A stretch of DNA of 64,000 nt from Okeania sp. SIO1I7 (GTDB lineage Bacteria; Cyanobacteriota; Cyanobacteriia; Cyanobacteriales; Microcoleaceae): the NCBI GenBank assembly GCA_010672585.1, contig JAAHGF010000008.1, forward strand, positions 506,998 to 570,997. Reading direction: 5' to 3'. This document shows, piece by piece, positions 9,260-17,421 of this stretch. The translations under genes and the position numbers were made by a program. Within the stretch, counting starts at the first letter, position 1. Each line of letters opens with the position of its first letter. The notes below the pieces were generated by a model, which ran no database searches, was not told the DNA's origin, and saw only the letters and a list, made by a program, of their open reading frames with translations.

Positions 9260-9330
9260 GCGGGTAACGCGATTCGAACGCGCGACATCAACCTTGGCAA
9301 GGTTGCGCTCTACCACTGAGCTATACCCGC
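9260..9330 (-). tRNA. tRNA-Gly (anticodon GCC)
   Basis: On the minus strand the 71-nt sequence folds as a cloverleaf: acceptor GCGGGTA/TACCCGC, D-loop CTCAGTGGTAGAG, anticodon arm with CTTGCCAAG (anticodon GCC), and T-arm GCGTTCGAATCGC. The CCA is not encoded. It is an isolated gene with no neighbouring tRNA. Confidence 0.95.
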
Positions 9331-9548
9331 AATTTATAACCATATATCTATAATTTCACAAATAATTTTATTTGTCAACCCTCCAGCAGATTTTTTCCGA
9401 TCAAAAATTGTCGATCGCTTGGTTTATCAAAATAATTGGGTTGCGCAACCCCGTTTTTTAAGGCGATCGGGTTTTTGGGGTCTTGCTCAAATCCCCTACT
9501 TCCCCTCCACGGTCGGGGCCCGCGGGTGGGTTAACTTCTGACTGAAAT

Positions 9549-9641
9549 GAAGTGTGTCTTACATTCTGGAGGGGCTGTATGCGGAATTACTTCCGCACAG
9601 TAGACGCCCCGTAGGAGACCTCAGAATTACACACTCGCTTC
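9549..9641. ncRNA. candidate structured RNA or long imperfect hairpin
   Basis: Nested complementary segments close one long hairpin: AGTGTGT (9551-9557) with ACACACT (9629-9635), ATTCTGgaGG with CCtCAGAAT, GGGGC with GCCCC, and TGCGGAA-TTAC-TTCCGCA at the tip. It is more GC-rich than its surroundings and lies between tRNA-Gly and ribH. It could be a small RNA, a folded repeat element or an ribH 3'-end structure. The strand is undetermined. Confidence 0.4.
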
Positions 9642-9656
9642 TGAGTTCTGACTTCA

Positions 9657-10238
9657 TTAAGCTTCTGGAGATACATCAGATTCTACTAAATGGTTTGAAG
9701 TTATGGGTAACGCTTGTGTTGTACCAGTAATACTACGATTATTAGGTGAGGAATTTATACCACCCCTCATTTGACGCATCAAACTAGCCATTTCCAGAGC
9801 ATTCATGGCATATTCCCAACCTTTATTGCTTTTAATACCAGCTCTTTCTAGAGCTTGTTGCATAGTATCTGTAGTTACAATGCCAAAAATTACTGGTACT
9901 CCCGTTTGAAATGCTGCCGCAGCAATTCCTTTAGATACTTCAGCAGCTACATAATCAAAATGAGGAGTTTGGCCTTTAATTACAGCTCCCAAACAAATTA
10001 CTGCATCATAGCCACCGTTCATGGCCAGTTGACGGGCGACTAGAGGAATCTCAAAACTACCAGGGACCCAAACATAATCTACTTGAGTACCCTCTGGGTT
10101 TGGATCTACACCGTGGCGTTTCAAACAATCTTGACAACCCTCAATCAATTTGCCAGTAATTAAGTCATTGAAGCGACCAATCACAATAGCAAAGCGTAAG
10201 GATTCAGTTTGAGTAAATGTTCCCTCGAAAACTGTCAT
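9657..10238 (-). CDS. ribH: 6,7-dimethyl-8-ribityllumazine synthase
   Basis: A 193-residue protein that condenses 5-amino-6-ribitylamino-uracil with dihydroxybutanone phosphate to form the riboflavin precursor lumazine. Diagnostic segments are [10 protein letters not shown] (residues 16-25), [26 protein letters not shown] (with the catalytic His) and [21 protein letters not shown]. The core ends near residue 160. The last 30 residues ([16 protein letters not shown]...) are a Ser/Thr-rich extension longer than in most bacterial enzymes. psbZ lies upstream on the same strand, a pairing I recall from other cyanobacteria, but the 326-bp gap argues for separate promoters. Confidence 0.95.
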   Translation of the reverse strand: MTVFEGTFTQTESLRFAIVIGRFNDLITGKLIEGCQDCLKRHGVDPNPEGTQVDYVWVPGSFEIPLVARQLAMNGGYDAVICLGAVIKGQTPHFDYVAAEVSKGIAAAAFQTGVPVIFGIVTTDTMQQALERAGIKSNKGWEYAMNALEMASLMRQMRGGINSSPNNRSITGTTQALPITSNHLVESDVSPEA

Positions 10239-10292
10239 ATTATAATTCTTTTTTTACTTAAATTTTTTAGACATAGTATCTCTGAGTAAGTA

Positions 10293-10394
10293 TGAGGTAA
10301 ACTGCTGGAGATCCCCCCTGACCCCCCTTGACAAGGGGGAAACAAGAAGTCCCGCTTTTTAAGGGGGATTTAGGGGAATCGTTAATGTACCTCA
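10293..10394. repeat. small inverted-repeat element upstream of ribH
   Basis: TGAGGTA at 10293 and TACCTCA at 10388 bound about 100 bp containing the CCCCCTTGACAAGGGGG palindrome and GGGGGATTTAGGGG. It resembles the C/G-run cores of the MITEs elsewhere in the window. No clear target duplication was seen. Confidence 0.4.
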
Positions 10395-10564
10395 CGCCTT
10401 GTGAAAACCGCTATAAAAGCTAATAACTTTTAGTATAAAGCTTAGTAAGAGTCAAGTAGCAACAAGCACTAACTTGCTATCCCTTGCCTCTTACACTACG
10501 TTTTATCTAGGTATTGCCCAATAAAACTGTCTGATTCTATCAATTTCAAATCAAAATTGTTGGC

Positions 10565-10756
10565 CTAAACCACCAAAAAGTTCAAAACACCTACTGCAAT
10601 TACCAGTGCTACCCACAAACCAGAACCAATAAAGATCAAAGGTTTGCCTTGACTCCAGATTTGGGGAGAAGCATAGGCAACAGGTACGCCAACTACTAAA
10701 ACAAAAGATAAGACTACTAATAGAAGTAGTACAAATTGAAACAAGAATGTTAACAT
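10565..10756 (-). CDS. psbZ: photosystem II core protein PsbZ
   Basis: A 63-residue protein with two transmembrane helices (about 4-25 and 38-60) and the invariant central segment [18 protein letters not shown]. This is PsbZ (Ycf9), a peripheral low-molecular-weight subunit of the photosystem II core near CP43, implicated in PSII-antenna interaction and dimer stability. Length and motif match the family exactly. A GGGAG ribosome-binding site lies 6-7 nt before the ATG on the minus strand. Confidence 0.97.
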   Translation of the reverse strand: MLTFLFQFVLLLLVVLSFVLVVGVPVAYASPQIWSQGKPLIFIGSGLWVALVIAVGVLNFLVV

Positions 10757-11153
10757 TTTTTCTCCCGGTATAACAACAAACTCATCCTATAAAAAATTAG
10801 AATATCATAAGTTGTGCGATGGTAATCTTGAAGAAGGCATAAGGCAGAAGGCAGAAGGCATAAGGCAGAAGGCGGGAGGGAAAATTGCTTATGGATAGTC
10901 TCCGACACGCCACTTCGTGTCTTAGTAACCCCAAACAATTTTCAGCGTCCCTGTTGACAGTGGGGTATTAAAACCGCAAAATAAAAGGTAATTTGATTGT
11001 GCAGGTAGGTAGGTAATAGAGTATTAGTTCTTAACAACTAGATTTGCCGTAAAATTAATAAAAGCAAATTTATCAAATTTTTCATAATCTCCATACAGAG
11101 TCTTTCTTTGAGTAATAATTACTAAGATTTTATTGATTTTTAATTCTTCAAAT
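10757..11153. other. intergenic region with microsatellite
   Basis: It holds an AAGGCAGAAGGCAT-type microsatellite (about 10833-10875), followed by a dispersed repeat (CCGACACGCCACTTCGTGTC...GGGGTATTAAA) that is also found after phnJ near 29200 and, in part, near 29510. No gene was seen. Confidence 0.6.
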
Positions 11154-11705
11154 CTATATGCCTTGAGTTAGATCGGCATAAATAATAATTTCTATGCCTA
11201 AAACTACTAATAGAATAAGTTCAAAAGCACAAAATATATAAATCACTAGAGAAAGATTTGTACCTAGAGACCAGAACGCAAATAAAGCTACTAAACCAGA
11301 GAAAACAAAAGTAATTTCATCAATAATTAATTGCTGTATTTTGCGCCTTTTTCTTCTTTCATCACTTCTATGAGCAATCTCCCAACCAAAGATAGATTCG
11401 ATATCTGAATCATCTATTTGTGCTTTGATTTTTTCGGTGAGAGTCAATCGAATATATTTTCCAAGAGCAGAGATTTTTTCGTCATTAACTAAATAAGTCC
11501 AACCGAGAATTAGGCAAACCCAAGGAATAACTAAGAGTGCATAAAAATTAGTTTTATTTGATAGAGCAAAAGAGAGTACTCCGCCAAATATTCCTAGTGT
11601 TAGATAAATTATTTGGTCTCGGAAAGCAATACGTTTGAGTTGTTCATCTTTCAATTTTTCATATTCTAGTAGAAAAACTTGAAGTATTGGTTTTTGGTCG
11701 TTCAT
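11154..11705 (-). CDS. four-helix membrane protein, hypothetical
   Basis: A 183-residue protein with an N-terminal cytoplasmic helix (LLEYEKLKDEQLKRIAFRD), two transmembrane segments at about 32-50 and 53-72, a central charged region (HRSDERRKRRKIQQ) and two more transmembrane segments at about 130-150 and 153-177. I recall related proteins in filamentous cyanobacteria annotated only as hypothetical. It is divergent from the 12.2-16.2 kb NLR-like operon with a MITE between them. Small membrane proteins beside such operons can be effectors, but nothing here demonstrates a link. Confidence 0.6.
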   Translation of the reverse strand: MNDQKPILQVFLLEYEKLKDEQLKRIAFRDQIIYLTLGIFGGVLSFALSNKTNFYALLVIPWVCLILGWTYLVNDEKISALGKYIRLTLTEKIKAQIDDSDIESIFGWEIAHRSDERRKRRKIQQLIIDEITFVFSGLVALFAFWSLGTNLSLVIYIFCAFELILLVVLGIEIIIYADLTQGI

Positions 11706-11784
11706 AGAATTTTTTCTGTAATAAGTAATAAATTGGCAACAAAAGCAATTGAGTAGTATTGGAAATAAGTTAAAGTTGATTTAA

Positions 11785-11936
11785 GAGGAGTTCTTAAAAG
11801 TCCCATTTGATACATCTAAGCCCCCTAAATCCCCCAATTTTGGGGGACTTTTAGAAGCAAATTGACTCTTGTTCCCCCCAAAGTTGGCTTGTTCGGGGGG
11901 CAAAATTCAGTATCAAAAAACTTTTCATAATTCCTC
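11785..11936. mobile_element. 152-bp MITE, family B
   Basis: A non-autonomous element with ends GAGGAGTTCTTAAAAGTCCC and (opposite strand) GAGGAATTATGAAAAGT, internal C-run/G-run palindromes, and a TAA target duplication on both sides (11782-11784, 11937-11939). A second copy of exactly 152 bp is at 26051-26202 in the opposite orientation with a TTA duplication. TNA duplications are typical of the IS1031 group of the IS5 family, so mobilisation by such a transposase is inferred. Confidence 0.75.
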
Positions 11937-12244
11937 TAAAAGCAGTTTAATTTTCACACAGTAGGTTGGGTTGACGCTAAGGAAACTCAACAATAATACA
12001 GCAGATTCAACTTTGATAAAATATACCTATAGGAGGCAAGATAACCGCACTACAAATATTTAATTGTTTGACTTACTAACCTAAAATTATTATCAGCGAT
12101 CGCCAGAAGATAAAATTAATAATAAGCATTAGTAATTGAGCTGTATTTGAAATGAGTTAAAGTTTATTGAAAAGCAGTTTAATTTTCACACACTTCAAAA
12201 TAAATTAGCCATAATAGAAAGCAGTTCAATTACTAGGTAAAAGT
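11937..12244. other. promoter-side spacer of the NLR-like operon
   Basis: About 300 bp containing a 20-bp direct repeat (AAAAGCAGTTTAATTTTCAC at about 11938 and about 12171) and one GCGATCGC site near 12098. No promoter box stands out. The repeated segment brackets the region immediately upstream of the operon. Confidence 0.45.
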
Positions 12245-14239
12245 ATGGCTTGTGCGGTTATTTTAACAGCAATTCGTATCGAATATATGGCAGTACGCGC
12301 TTATCTTAGTGACTTGACTGAGGAGATGCACCCTAATGGGACAATTTATGAGAGGGGTAAATTTTCTATTGGTGGTCAAAAGTGGGAAGTGGGTATTGTG
12401 GAGACTGGTGCTGGAAATTCTCCTGCGGGTATAGAGGCTGAGAGGGCGATCGCTTATTTTAAGCCTGATGTGATTCTATTTGTTGGGGTAGCTGGAGGGA
12501 TTGAGGATGTCCAACTGGGAGATGTGGTTGCTGCTACTAAGGTTTATGGTTATGAGTCGGGTAAGGTAGCTGAGACTTTTAGGCCAAGACCGGATGTTGG
12601 TCTTTCAAATTACAATATGATTCAACGGGCAAAAGCTGAGGCGAGAAAAACAGATTGGTTAGCTAGACTTTCTGATTCAGCTAAACCTAGTGTATTTGTT
12701 GCTCCTATTGCTGCGGGAGAAAAGGTAGTTGCAAATACAGAGTCAGATTTGTTTAAGTTTCTTCAGCAAAATTATGGTGATGCTTTAGCTGTGGAAATGG
12801 AAGGTCGTGGTATTCTGCAAGCTGCTCATGCTAATCAACAGGTTTCAGCATTAATTATTCGGGGTATTTCTGATTTAATTGATGGTAAAAGTAGGGCGGA
12901 TAAAGAAGGTTTTCAAGAAGTAGCTGCTCGTCATGCAAGTGCTTTTGCATTTCAGGTTTTAGCAAAGCTTGGAGTTAGTCAGGAAAACAATTCAAATTCG
13001 GCTAATAATTTTCTAGAAAAGGAACCAATAACTCCTAACTTTTTTGCTTATGATGATGCTTGGGTAGGTCGTGAAAGTCTAATAACAAAACTTAGTAGTG
13101 ATTTGCGTAAATCTTGCCGTTTTCTCTTGATTTTAGGATTAACAGGTATTGGAAAAACTGCTTTAGCGGAAAAGTTAGTAGTAGAATTAAAAGATTTAAT
13201 CCAAAGTGATTTTGATAAAAAATTACTAAGGGCAAAGTTTGATTATAATGACAAAACCAAAGACTTTGCTAGTGTTGCAACTATATGGTTAGAAGGTTTA
13301 GGAGAAGTAATTTCACCAGTCCATAAAAAACCGGAATTACTATTAAATCAATTAGTGAATAGGTTAGAAAATAATCAGTTTATGTTGCTGATTGATTCGA
13401 TGGAAAACCTATTGGAAAAAAGTGATGACGCTAGTTGGGGAGATTTCACTGATGAATATTGGCAAAGGTTTTTTCTTAGGTTATTATCCGCTGAATCTTG
13501 TCAAACTCGTTTAATTGTTACTTCTCAAGATTTACCAGTTAATTTGCATAGCAAAGCTTGTCGTTACCCTAATTTTTATCAACGCCAAATTCTCTATGGA
13601 TTGAATGAATCTGAACAAAAGGCATTATTTAAGATAGAAAAATTAGATATTAGTCAAAAATCAGAAGATAGACCAATTTTGTTACGATTGGGAAAAGTTT
13701 ATAAAGGTCATCCTTTAGTATTGCGAGTAATCATCGGGGAAATAAAAGGAAATCCTTTTTATGGGAATGTACAAGCATACTGGAATGATGTAGGTAGTAA
13801 GATACAAGAAGTAGAAAAAGATTTAGCAGAAGCTGAAGCAGGAAAAATTGAAGGAAATGATGAATGGGAATTACACAAACTTACTCGTCATTTTCGAGAG
13901 CAAGTAAATAAGAACCGTATAGAAGCTGTATTTAATCGTCTAGAAACTCAAGTACCAGATGCTCATATCTTAATTTGTGCTGCTTCGGTTTATCGCATTC
14001 CCGTACAAGAAGAAGGTTGGTTGATGCAGTTAGCAGTATTAGTAAAGCGTGTAGAAAAGCAGGTTTGTAGTCAAAAAAGACAAGAACAAGCTTTAGAAGA
14101 ATTATTAAATCGTTTTCTAGCTGAAGAATCGCTTAATCATAATAATAAGCGAGTTTTAGGTCAACATAATTTAGTTCGTAGTGTTGCTTTAGAGAAGCAT
14201 AGAAATTTAATCGAAAAATTAAAAGCTAAAGTGAGTTAA
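12245..14239 (+). CDS. nucleoside phosphorylase-like domain fused to NB-ARC/STAND NTPase
   Basis: A 664-residue two-domain protein. Residues 1-245 form a PNP/MTA-nucleosidase fold: VGVAGG (80-85), AVEMEGRG (182-189, ribose-binding Glu) and IRGISDLIDG (205-214, catalytic Asp 210) are all present, so the active site looks intact. Residues about 268-505 form a STAND ATPase: GREsLI at 275, Walker A GLTGIGKT (298-305), Walker B LLIDSMEN (381-388), a TRLIVTSQD sensor strand (421-429) and GHPLVLRV (488-495), the NB-ARC GxP motif. The remainder is helical. Known relatives: PNP-like domains act as ATP nucleosidases in Detocs and are fused to NLR-type ATPases. It is the first gene of a three-gene operon; the next ATG follows its stop by 2 nt. 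An anti-phage or abortive-infection role is inferred. Confidence 0.85.
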   Translation: MACAVILTAIRIEYMAVRAYLSDLTEEMHPNGTIYERGKFSIGGQKWEVGIVETGAGNSPAGIEAERAIAYFKPDVILFVGVAGGIEDVQLGDVVAATKVYGYESGKVAETFRPRPDVGLSNYNMIQRAKAEARKTDWLARLSDSAKPSVFVAPIAAGEKVVANTESDLFKFLQQNYGDALAVEMEGRGILQAAHANQQVSALIIRGISDLIDGKSRADKEGFQEVAARHASAFAFQVLAKLGVSQENNSNSANNFLEKEPITPNFFAYDDAWVGRESLITKLSSDLRKSCRFLLILGLTGIGKTALAEKLVVELKDLIQSDFDKKLLRAKFDYNDKTKDFASVATIWLEGLGEVISPVHKKPELLLNQLVNRLENNQFMLLIDSMENLLEKSDDASWGDFTDEYWQRFFLRLLSAESCQTRLIVTSQDLPVNLHSKACRYPNFYQRQILYGLNESEQKALFKIEKLDISQKSEDRPILLRLGKVYKGHPLVLRVIIGEIKGNPFYGNVQAYWNDVGSKIQEVEKDLAEAEAGKIEGNDEWELHKLTRHFREQVNKNRIEAVFNRLETQVPDAHILICAASVYRIPVQEEGWLMQLAVLVKRVEKQVCSQKRQEQALEELLNRFLAEESLNHNNKRVLGQHNLVRSVALEKHRNLIEKLKAKVS

Positions 14240-14241
14240 AC

Positions 14242-15873
14242 ATGACAAATAATTTTGAAACAGAAGCTCAATTACTATTTAAAAAGTTAGAAATTAATTT
14301 GGATGAAGTTCCTTTGGAACAGATCGGTGGTTACACATCAGTAAAATATTTTCTAACTATTGAAGATGAGCCTTCTTCTGAATCTAGTAATTTAGAGAAA
14401 GTAGGTCGATATTTAGAATCATTTCATCATCTTTGTAAAGTTAAAGACTGGGAAAAAGCTGGTGAACTTATCTTCACTGAGCTAAAAACTTCTACACAGG
14501 AGAGTTTTGTAAATCAGATTGGTACATGGGGATATTATCAACAACAGATTGACTTGTATATCAAATTATTGAATAAATTTCCCTCAGATGTTAACATACT
14601 TATTCTACTAGGATTAGCAAAGGCTTACAGTGAAATAGGTGAGTATAGAAGAGGGATAGCTTATTATCAAGAGGGCTTGGCCATTGCTAAATCTCAAAAA
14701 GATCGCTCTGTAGAAGGCAAAATATTGGGAGGTTTGGGATTATGTCACCATTATCTTGGCGAAGCACAACAAGCAATTGAATTGCAGGAAAAATCTTTAG
14801 AGCTTTTTAGGTCAGTCTCCAATCGCTCTGAAGAGTGTTATGCTTTAACAAACCTGGGACTATATTATGCCTATCTAGGAGATTATCAGAGAGCTGTTGA
14901 AACCGATGAAAAAGCACTCATAATAGCTAGAGAAATAGGAGATCGTAAAGTAGAAGCAAATATACTAACAAATTTAGGCAATGTTTATGGTATGCTTAGA
15001 GACTTTGAAAAGACAATTGAGTACAACCAGCAGTGTCTAGATGTTGCAAGTTCAATAGGCTATACCAAAGCCAAGGGAAATGCTTTAGGAAATCTGGGAA
15101 ATGCTTATGAAGCTATAGGACAATACAATAGAGCAGTTGAGTTTCATAAACAACATCTTCAAATTGCTAGAGAGTTAGGAGATAGAAGAGGAGAGGGAAA
15201 TGCTTTCGGGAATCTCGGAAATGCTTATGAGTCTTTGCAACAGTATGAGGAAGCTATTAAAAACCATCAAAAACATTTGGCTATTTCACAAGAAATAGGA
15301 AATCTTCGAGGGGAAGGTAATGCACTGGGTAATTTGGGTTATGTCTATGATGTATTAGAAAACTACGAAAAAGCCTGCAAATATTACAGACAATTGCTAG
15401 ATATCTCTAGAGAGACAGGAGATAAAGGCGTAGAATCAATTGCTTTAAATAACCTTGGAATTGCCCTCATTAAATGGGGAAAACTTCCAGAAGGAAGAGA
15501 ATATTTTAACGCTGGACTTACAATTTTTAGAGAAACAGGCAATTACATTACTGAAATTGAGGAACTAAATAACCTAGCAAAAATATATCAAAGCAAATGT
15601 TATTTTGACCAAGCAATTGATTGTTGCACTCGCGCTTTATCTGTTGCCACAGAATTAGGTATCCCACTTGTAGAGGAATGCCAAAGATTACAGGAGGAAT
15701 TGCTTTCCCAAGTCAGTAAAGAGGTAGGTAATGATACTCGTTATTTAATGAAATTACCATTAGAAGAAAGACGAAAAATTTTGGCAAAGCAAGCCGAAAA
15801 AATGTTGGAATATTATCAGCAAGATACAGAATGGCAAGAGTTACAAACTTGGGATGAATTATATGAAGAATGA
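14242..15873 (+). CDS. TPR sensor protein with antitoxin-like C-terminus
   Basis: A 543-residue protein. Residues about 50-118 (HLCKVKDWEKAGELI...NQIGTWGYYQQQIDLY) match the linker that normally joins NB-ARC to TPRs in cyanobacterial NLR-like proteins. Residues about 119-485 are nine 40-residue TPRs of the kinesin-light-chain type (LGNLGNAYEA-GQY-RAVEFHKQHLQIARELGDRRGEGNA). The last 42 residues, from LPLEERRKILAKQAEKM to EYYQQDTEWQEL...DELYEE, are not TPR and resemble small cyanobacterial antitoxins encoded directly before MazF/PemK toxins. An in-frame ATG at 15748 could initiate that tail alone. The gene lies 2 nt after the NTPase and overlaps the toxin gene. Presumed role: ligand sensing for the NTPase plus toxin neutralisation. 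Confidence 0.8.
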   Translation: MTNNFETEAQLLFKKLEINLDEVPLEQIGGYTSVKYFLTIEDEPSSESSNLEKVGRYLESFHHLCKVKDWEKAGELIFTELKTSTQESFVNQIGTWGYYQQQIDLYIKLLNKFPSDVNILILLGLAKAYSEIGEYRRGIAYYQEGLAIAKSQKDRSVEGKILGGLGLCHHYLGEAQQAIELQEKSLELFRSVSNRSEECYALTNLGLYYAYLGDYQRAVETDEKALIIAREIGDRKVEANILTNLGNVYGMLRDFEKTIEYNQQCLDVASSIGYTKAKGNALGNLGNAYEAIGQYNRAVEFHKQHLQIARELGDRRGEGNAFGNLGNAYESLQQYEEAIKNHQKHLAISQEIGNLRGEGNALGNLGYVYDVLENYEKACKYYRQLLDISRETGDKGVESIALNNLGIALIKWGKLPEGREYFNAGLTIFRETGNYITEIEELNNLAKIYQSKCYFDQAIDCCTRALSVATELGIPLVEECQRLQEELLSQVSKEVGNDTRYLMKLPLEERRKILAKQAEKMLEYYQQDTEWQELQTWDELYEE

Positions 15874-16225
15874 TAATTTACCCAAACGGGGAGATATTTG
15901 GCTAACAAATTTCGACCCAACTATCGGAGCAGAAATTAGAAAGATTCGTCCGGCGATTATCATTAGTTCCGATGGTATTGGTAGATTACCAATTAAGTTA
16001 ATTGCACCTATTACTGATTGGAAAAATTATTTTAATAATGATAGTTGGCATATTAAAATTGAACCGGATTTAGAAAATAATTTAAGCAAAGTTTCTACTG
16101 TTGATTTATTGCAAATAAGAGGAATGGATTTGCAAAGGTTAGTTAAGAAAATAGGTGTTTGTTCTAGTGAAGTTATGGATAAAATATCAGCTGGTATTGC
16201 TTTACTTGTAGAGTACGAGGGTTAA
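15854..16225 (+). CDS. MazF/PemK-type endoribonuclease toxin
   Basis: A protein of 120-123 residues. The start is at 15854 or the ATG at 15863; both overlap the 3' end of the TPR gene. The family signature KRGDIWLTNFDPTIGAEIRKIRPAIIIS at the N-terminus is the MazF/PemK beta-barrel motif, with the catalytic Arg in KIRP and a following Ser. Later IAPITDW and VSTVDLLQIR match the family. Members cleave single-stranded mRNA and are held in check by a protein encoded immediately upstream. Here that position is occupied by the tail of the TPR protein, with no separate antitoxin gene, which ties the toxin to the NLR-like operon. Confidence 0.9.
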   Translation: MNYMKNDNLPKRGDIWLTNFDPTIGAEIRKIRPAIIISSDGIGRLPIKLIAPITDWKNYFNNDSWHIKIEPDLENNLSKVSTVDLLQIRGMDLQRLVKKIGVCSSEVMDKISAGIALLVEYEG

Positions 16226-16346
16226 ATTATTCTATAAAAATTCAATCCCATCGACTACCTCAGTGTTAGCGGAGCTTATCCGTTAGGATAAACCCAACAC
16301 GCGCTTTATTTTGGTAAAGTTGGGTTTCGGGGTTCCTCAACCCAAC
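16226..16346. other. dispersed repeat between toxin and Uma2 genes
   Basis: It contains a short repeat with CCCAACACGCG...GGGTTTCGGGGTTCCTCAACCCAACCTACG, a type common in cyanobacterial spacers. No terminator-like T-run was seen. Confidence 0.4.
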
Positions 16347-16940
16347 CTACGCTTGCTCTCTGTTTTCTGGAGTTTCAAAGTTAACTCCTTCATATAAAAC
16401 TTCAATAGCAGAAGTAAATTCAATACTCTCTAACGTAATAGACTCTCCTTCTGTATACCCACAATAATGCCAAATTTTTCCCTCCCCACGTTGATAAATT
16501 TCTACAGAAATTGATTCTGAATCTACTAAAACATATTCTTGCAAACTAGGAAATTGACGATAATATTTCAACTTATCGCCGCGATCGTATTTTTCTGTAC
16601 TAGGGGAAAGCACCTCAACAATGACTTTAGGATGTTGGATAAAGTCACGGGATTTTAAATCCTCAGCATTACAACTAATAACTAAATCTGGATAGAAATA
16701 ACGATTATTTTTAGCATCTTGAACTTTAGCATCAGACACATTAACTCGACAACCTCTTTGACGGAGATGGGGTCTCAGAGCTGTATAAAAATTAAGAGTA
16801 ATATCATTATGAGTAAGACTTCCTCCAGTCATAGCTAAAACTTCACCGTCTACATATTCATGGCGAAATTCCTGTTTAGCTTCCCATTCTAGATATTCTT
16901 CAGGGGTCATTTTTGGATAATCTTGGGGTTGAGGAATCAT
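16347..16940 (-). CDS. Uma2-family (DUF820) restriction-endonuclease-fold protein
   Basis: A 197-residue protein starting at ATG 16940 (MIPQPQDYPKMTPEEYLEWE). The PD-(D/E)xK-like core shows YPDLVISC, then VIVEVLSPSTEKYDRGDKLKYYR, the hallmark segment of the Uma2 family, which is hugely expanded in cyanobacteria. Biological role and substrate are unproven. The frame continues upstream without a stop for another 37 codons that belong to a different, disrupted small gene, so the longer fused ORF is probably an accident. It converges with the toxin operon. Confidence 0.85.
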   Translation of the reverse strand: MIPQPQDYPKMTPEEYLEWEAKQEFRHEYVDGEVLAMTGGSLTHNDITLNFYTALRPHLRQRGCRVNVSDAKVQDAKNNRYFYPDLVISCNAEDLKSRDFIQHPKVIVEVLSPSTEKYDRGDKLKYYRQFPSLQEYVLVDSESISVEIYQRGEGKIWHYCGYTEGESITLESIEFTSAIEVLYEGVNFETPENREQA

Positions 16941-17281
16941 AAATTTTTTTCTCCTCCAACGTTTTGTTATATCTGGTTTTCGAGATAAATTCACAACTTC
17001 CCTGGTACTTTCCGCTTGCTGCTTTTGTAAATCAGCAAATATGGCTTTCAAATCATAATTAAATGAACGAGAATATTCTTGACGAATTCTGTGAATTTCT
17101 TCGACAATCTCATCCTGGACGTTGCTGAATTGAAATATGAATGCGCGATTGTTTGCTTCTGGTCAAGCCCCCTAAATCCCCCAAAATTGGGGGACTTTTA
17201 GAGTTTTATTCCCCCCACGCATTGGGCGGCTAGGGGGGCTTGCATCATACCCAGAATCAGCAACGCCTCATCCTGATACAT
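16941..17281 (-). pseudogene. small cyanobacterial ORF interrupted by a MITE
   Basis: Removing the 150-bp element at 17118-17267 and one copy of its duplication restores a start ATG at 17281. The frame then reads MYQDEIVEEIHRIRQEYSRS, next FNYDLKAIFADLQKQQAEST, next REVVNLSRKPDITKRWRRKKF, and continues in frame into Uma2. The DEIVEEIHRIRxE...FNYDLKAIFADL pattern is a very common small cyanobacterial protein (about 60 residues, often beside toxin-like genes; function unknown). The MITE has separated its first five codons from the rest. Confidence 0.65.
17118..17267. mobile_element. 150-bp MITE, family A
   Basis: Terminal inverted repeats GACGTTGCTGAATTG / (opposite strand) GGCGTTGCTGATTCTG flank paired C-run/G-run palindromes. 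An 8-bp target duplication TCATCCTG lies at 17110-17117 and 17268-17275. The same element, in the other orientation and with an extra segment, is at 49825-50032. An 8-bp duplication would suit ISAs1 or IS66-like transposases; the family assignment is inference. Confidence 0.85.
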
Positions 17282-17421
17282 AATAGACATCTCCAATAAT
17301 AATAAAGTAGAATGCTATATTTAGTACCCAATATTAAATTAAAACTTCTAACTTCTGACTTCTGACTTCCCATAAAATCTTACTTTTGACTTTTGACTTT
17401 TAACTTTTGACTTAATTTGAA

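Noticed and set aside
12245-13000. Housekeeping MTA/SAH nucleosidase
   Set aside because: The domain is fused in frame to a complete NB-ARC ATPase and followed by a TPR gene, unlike the single-domain metabolic enzyme.
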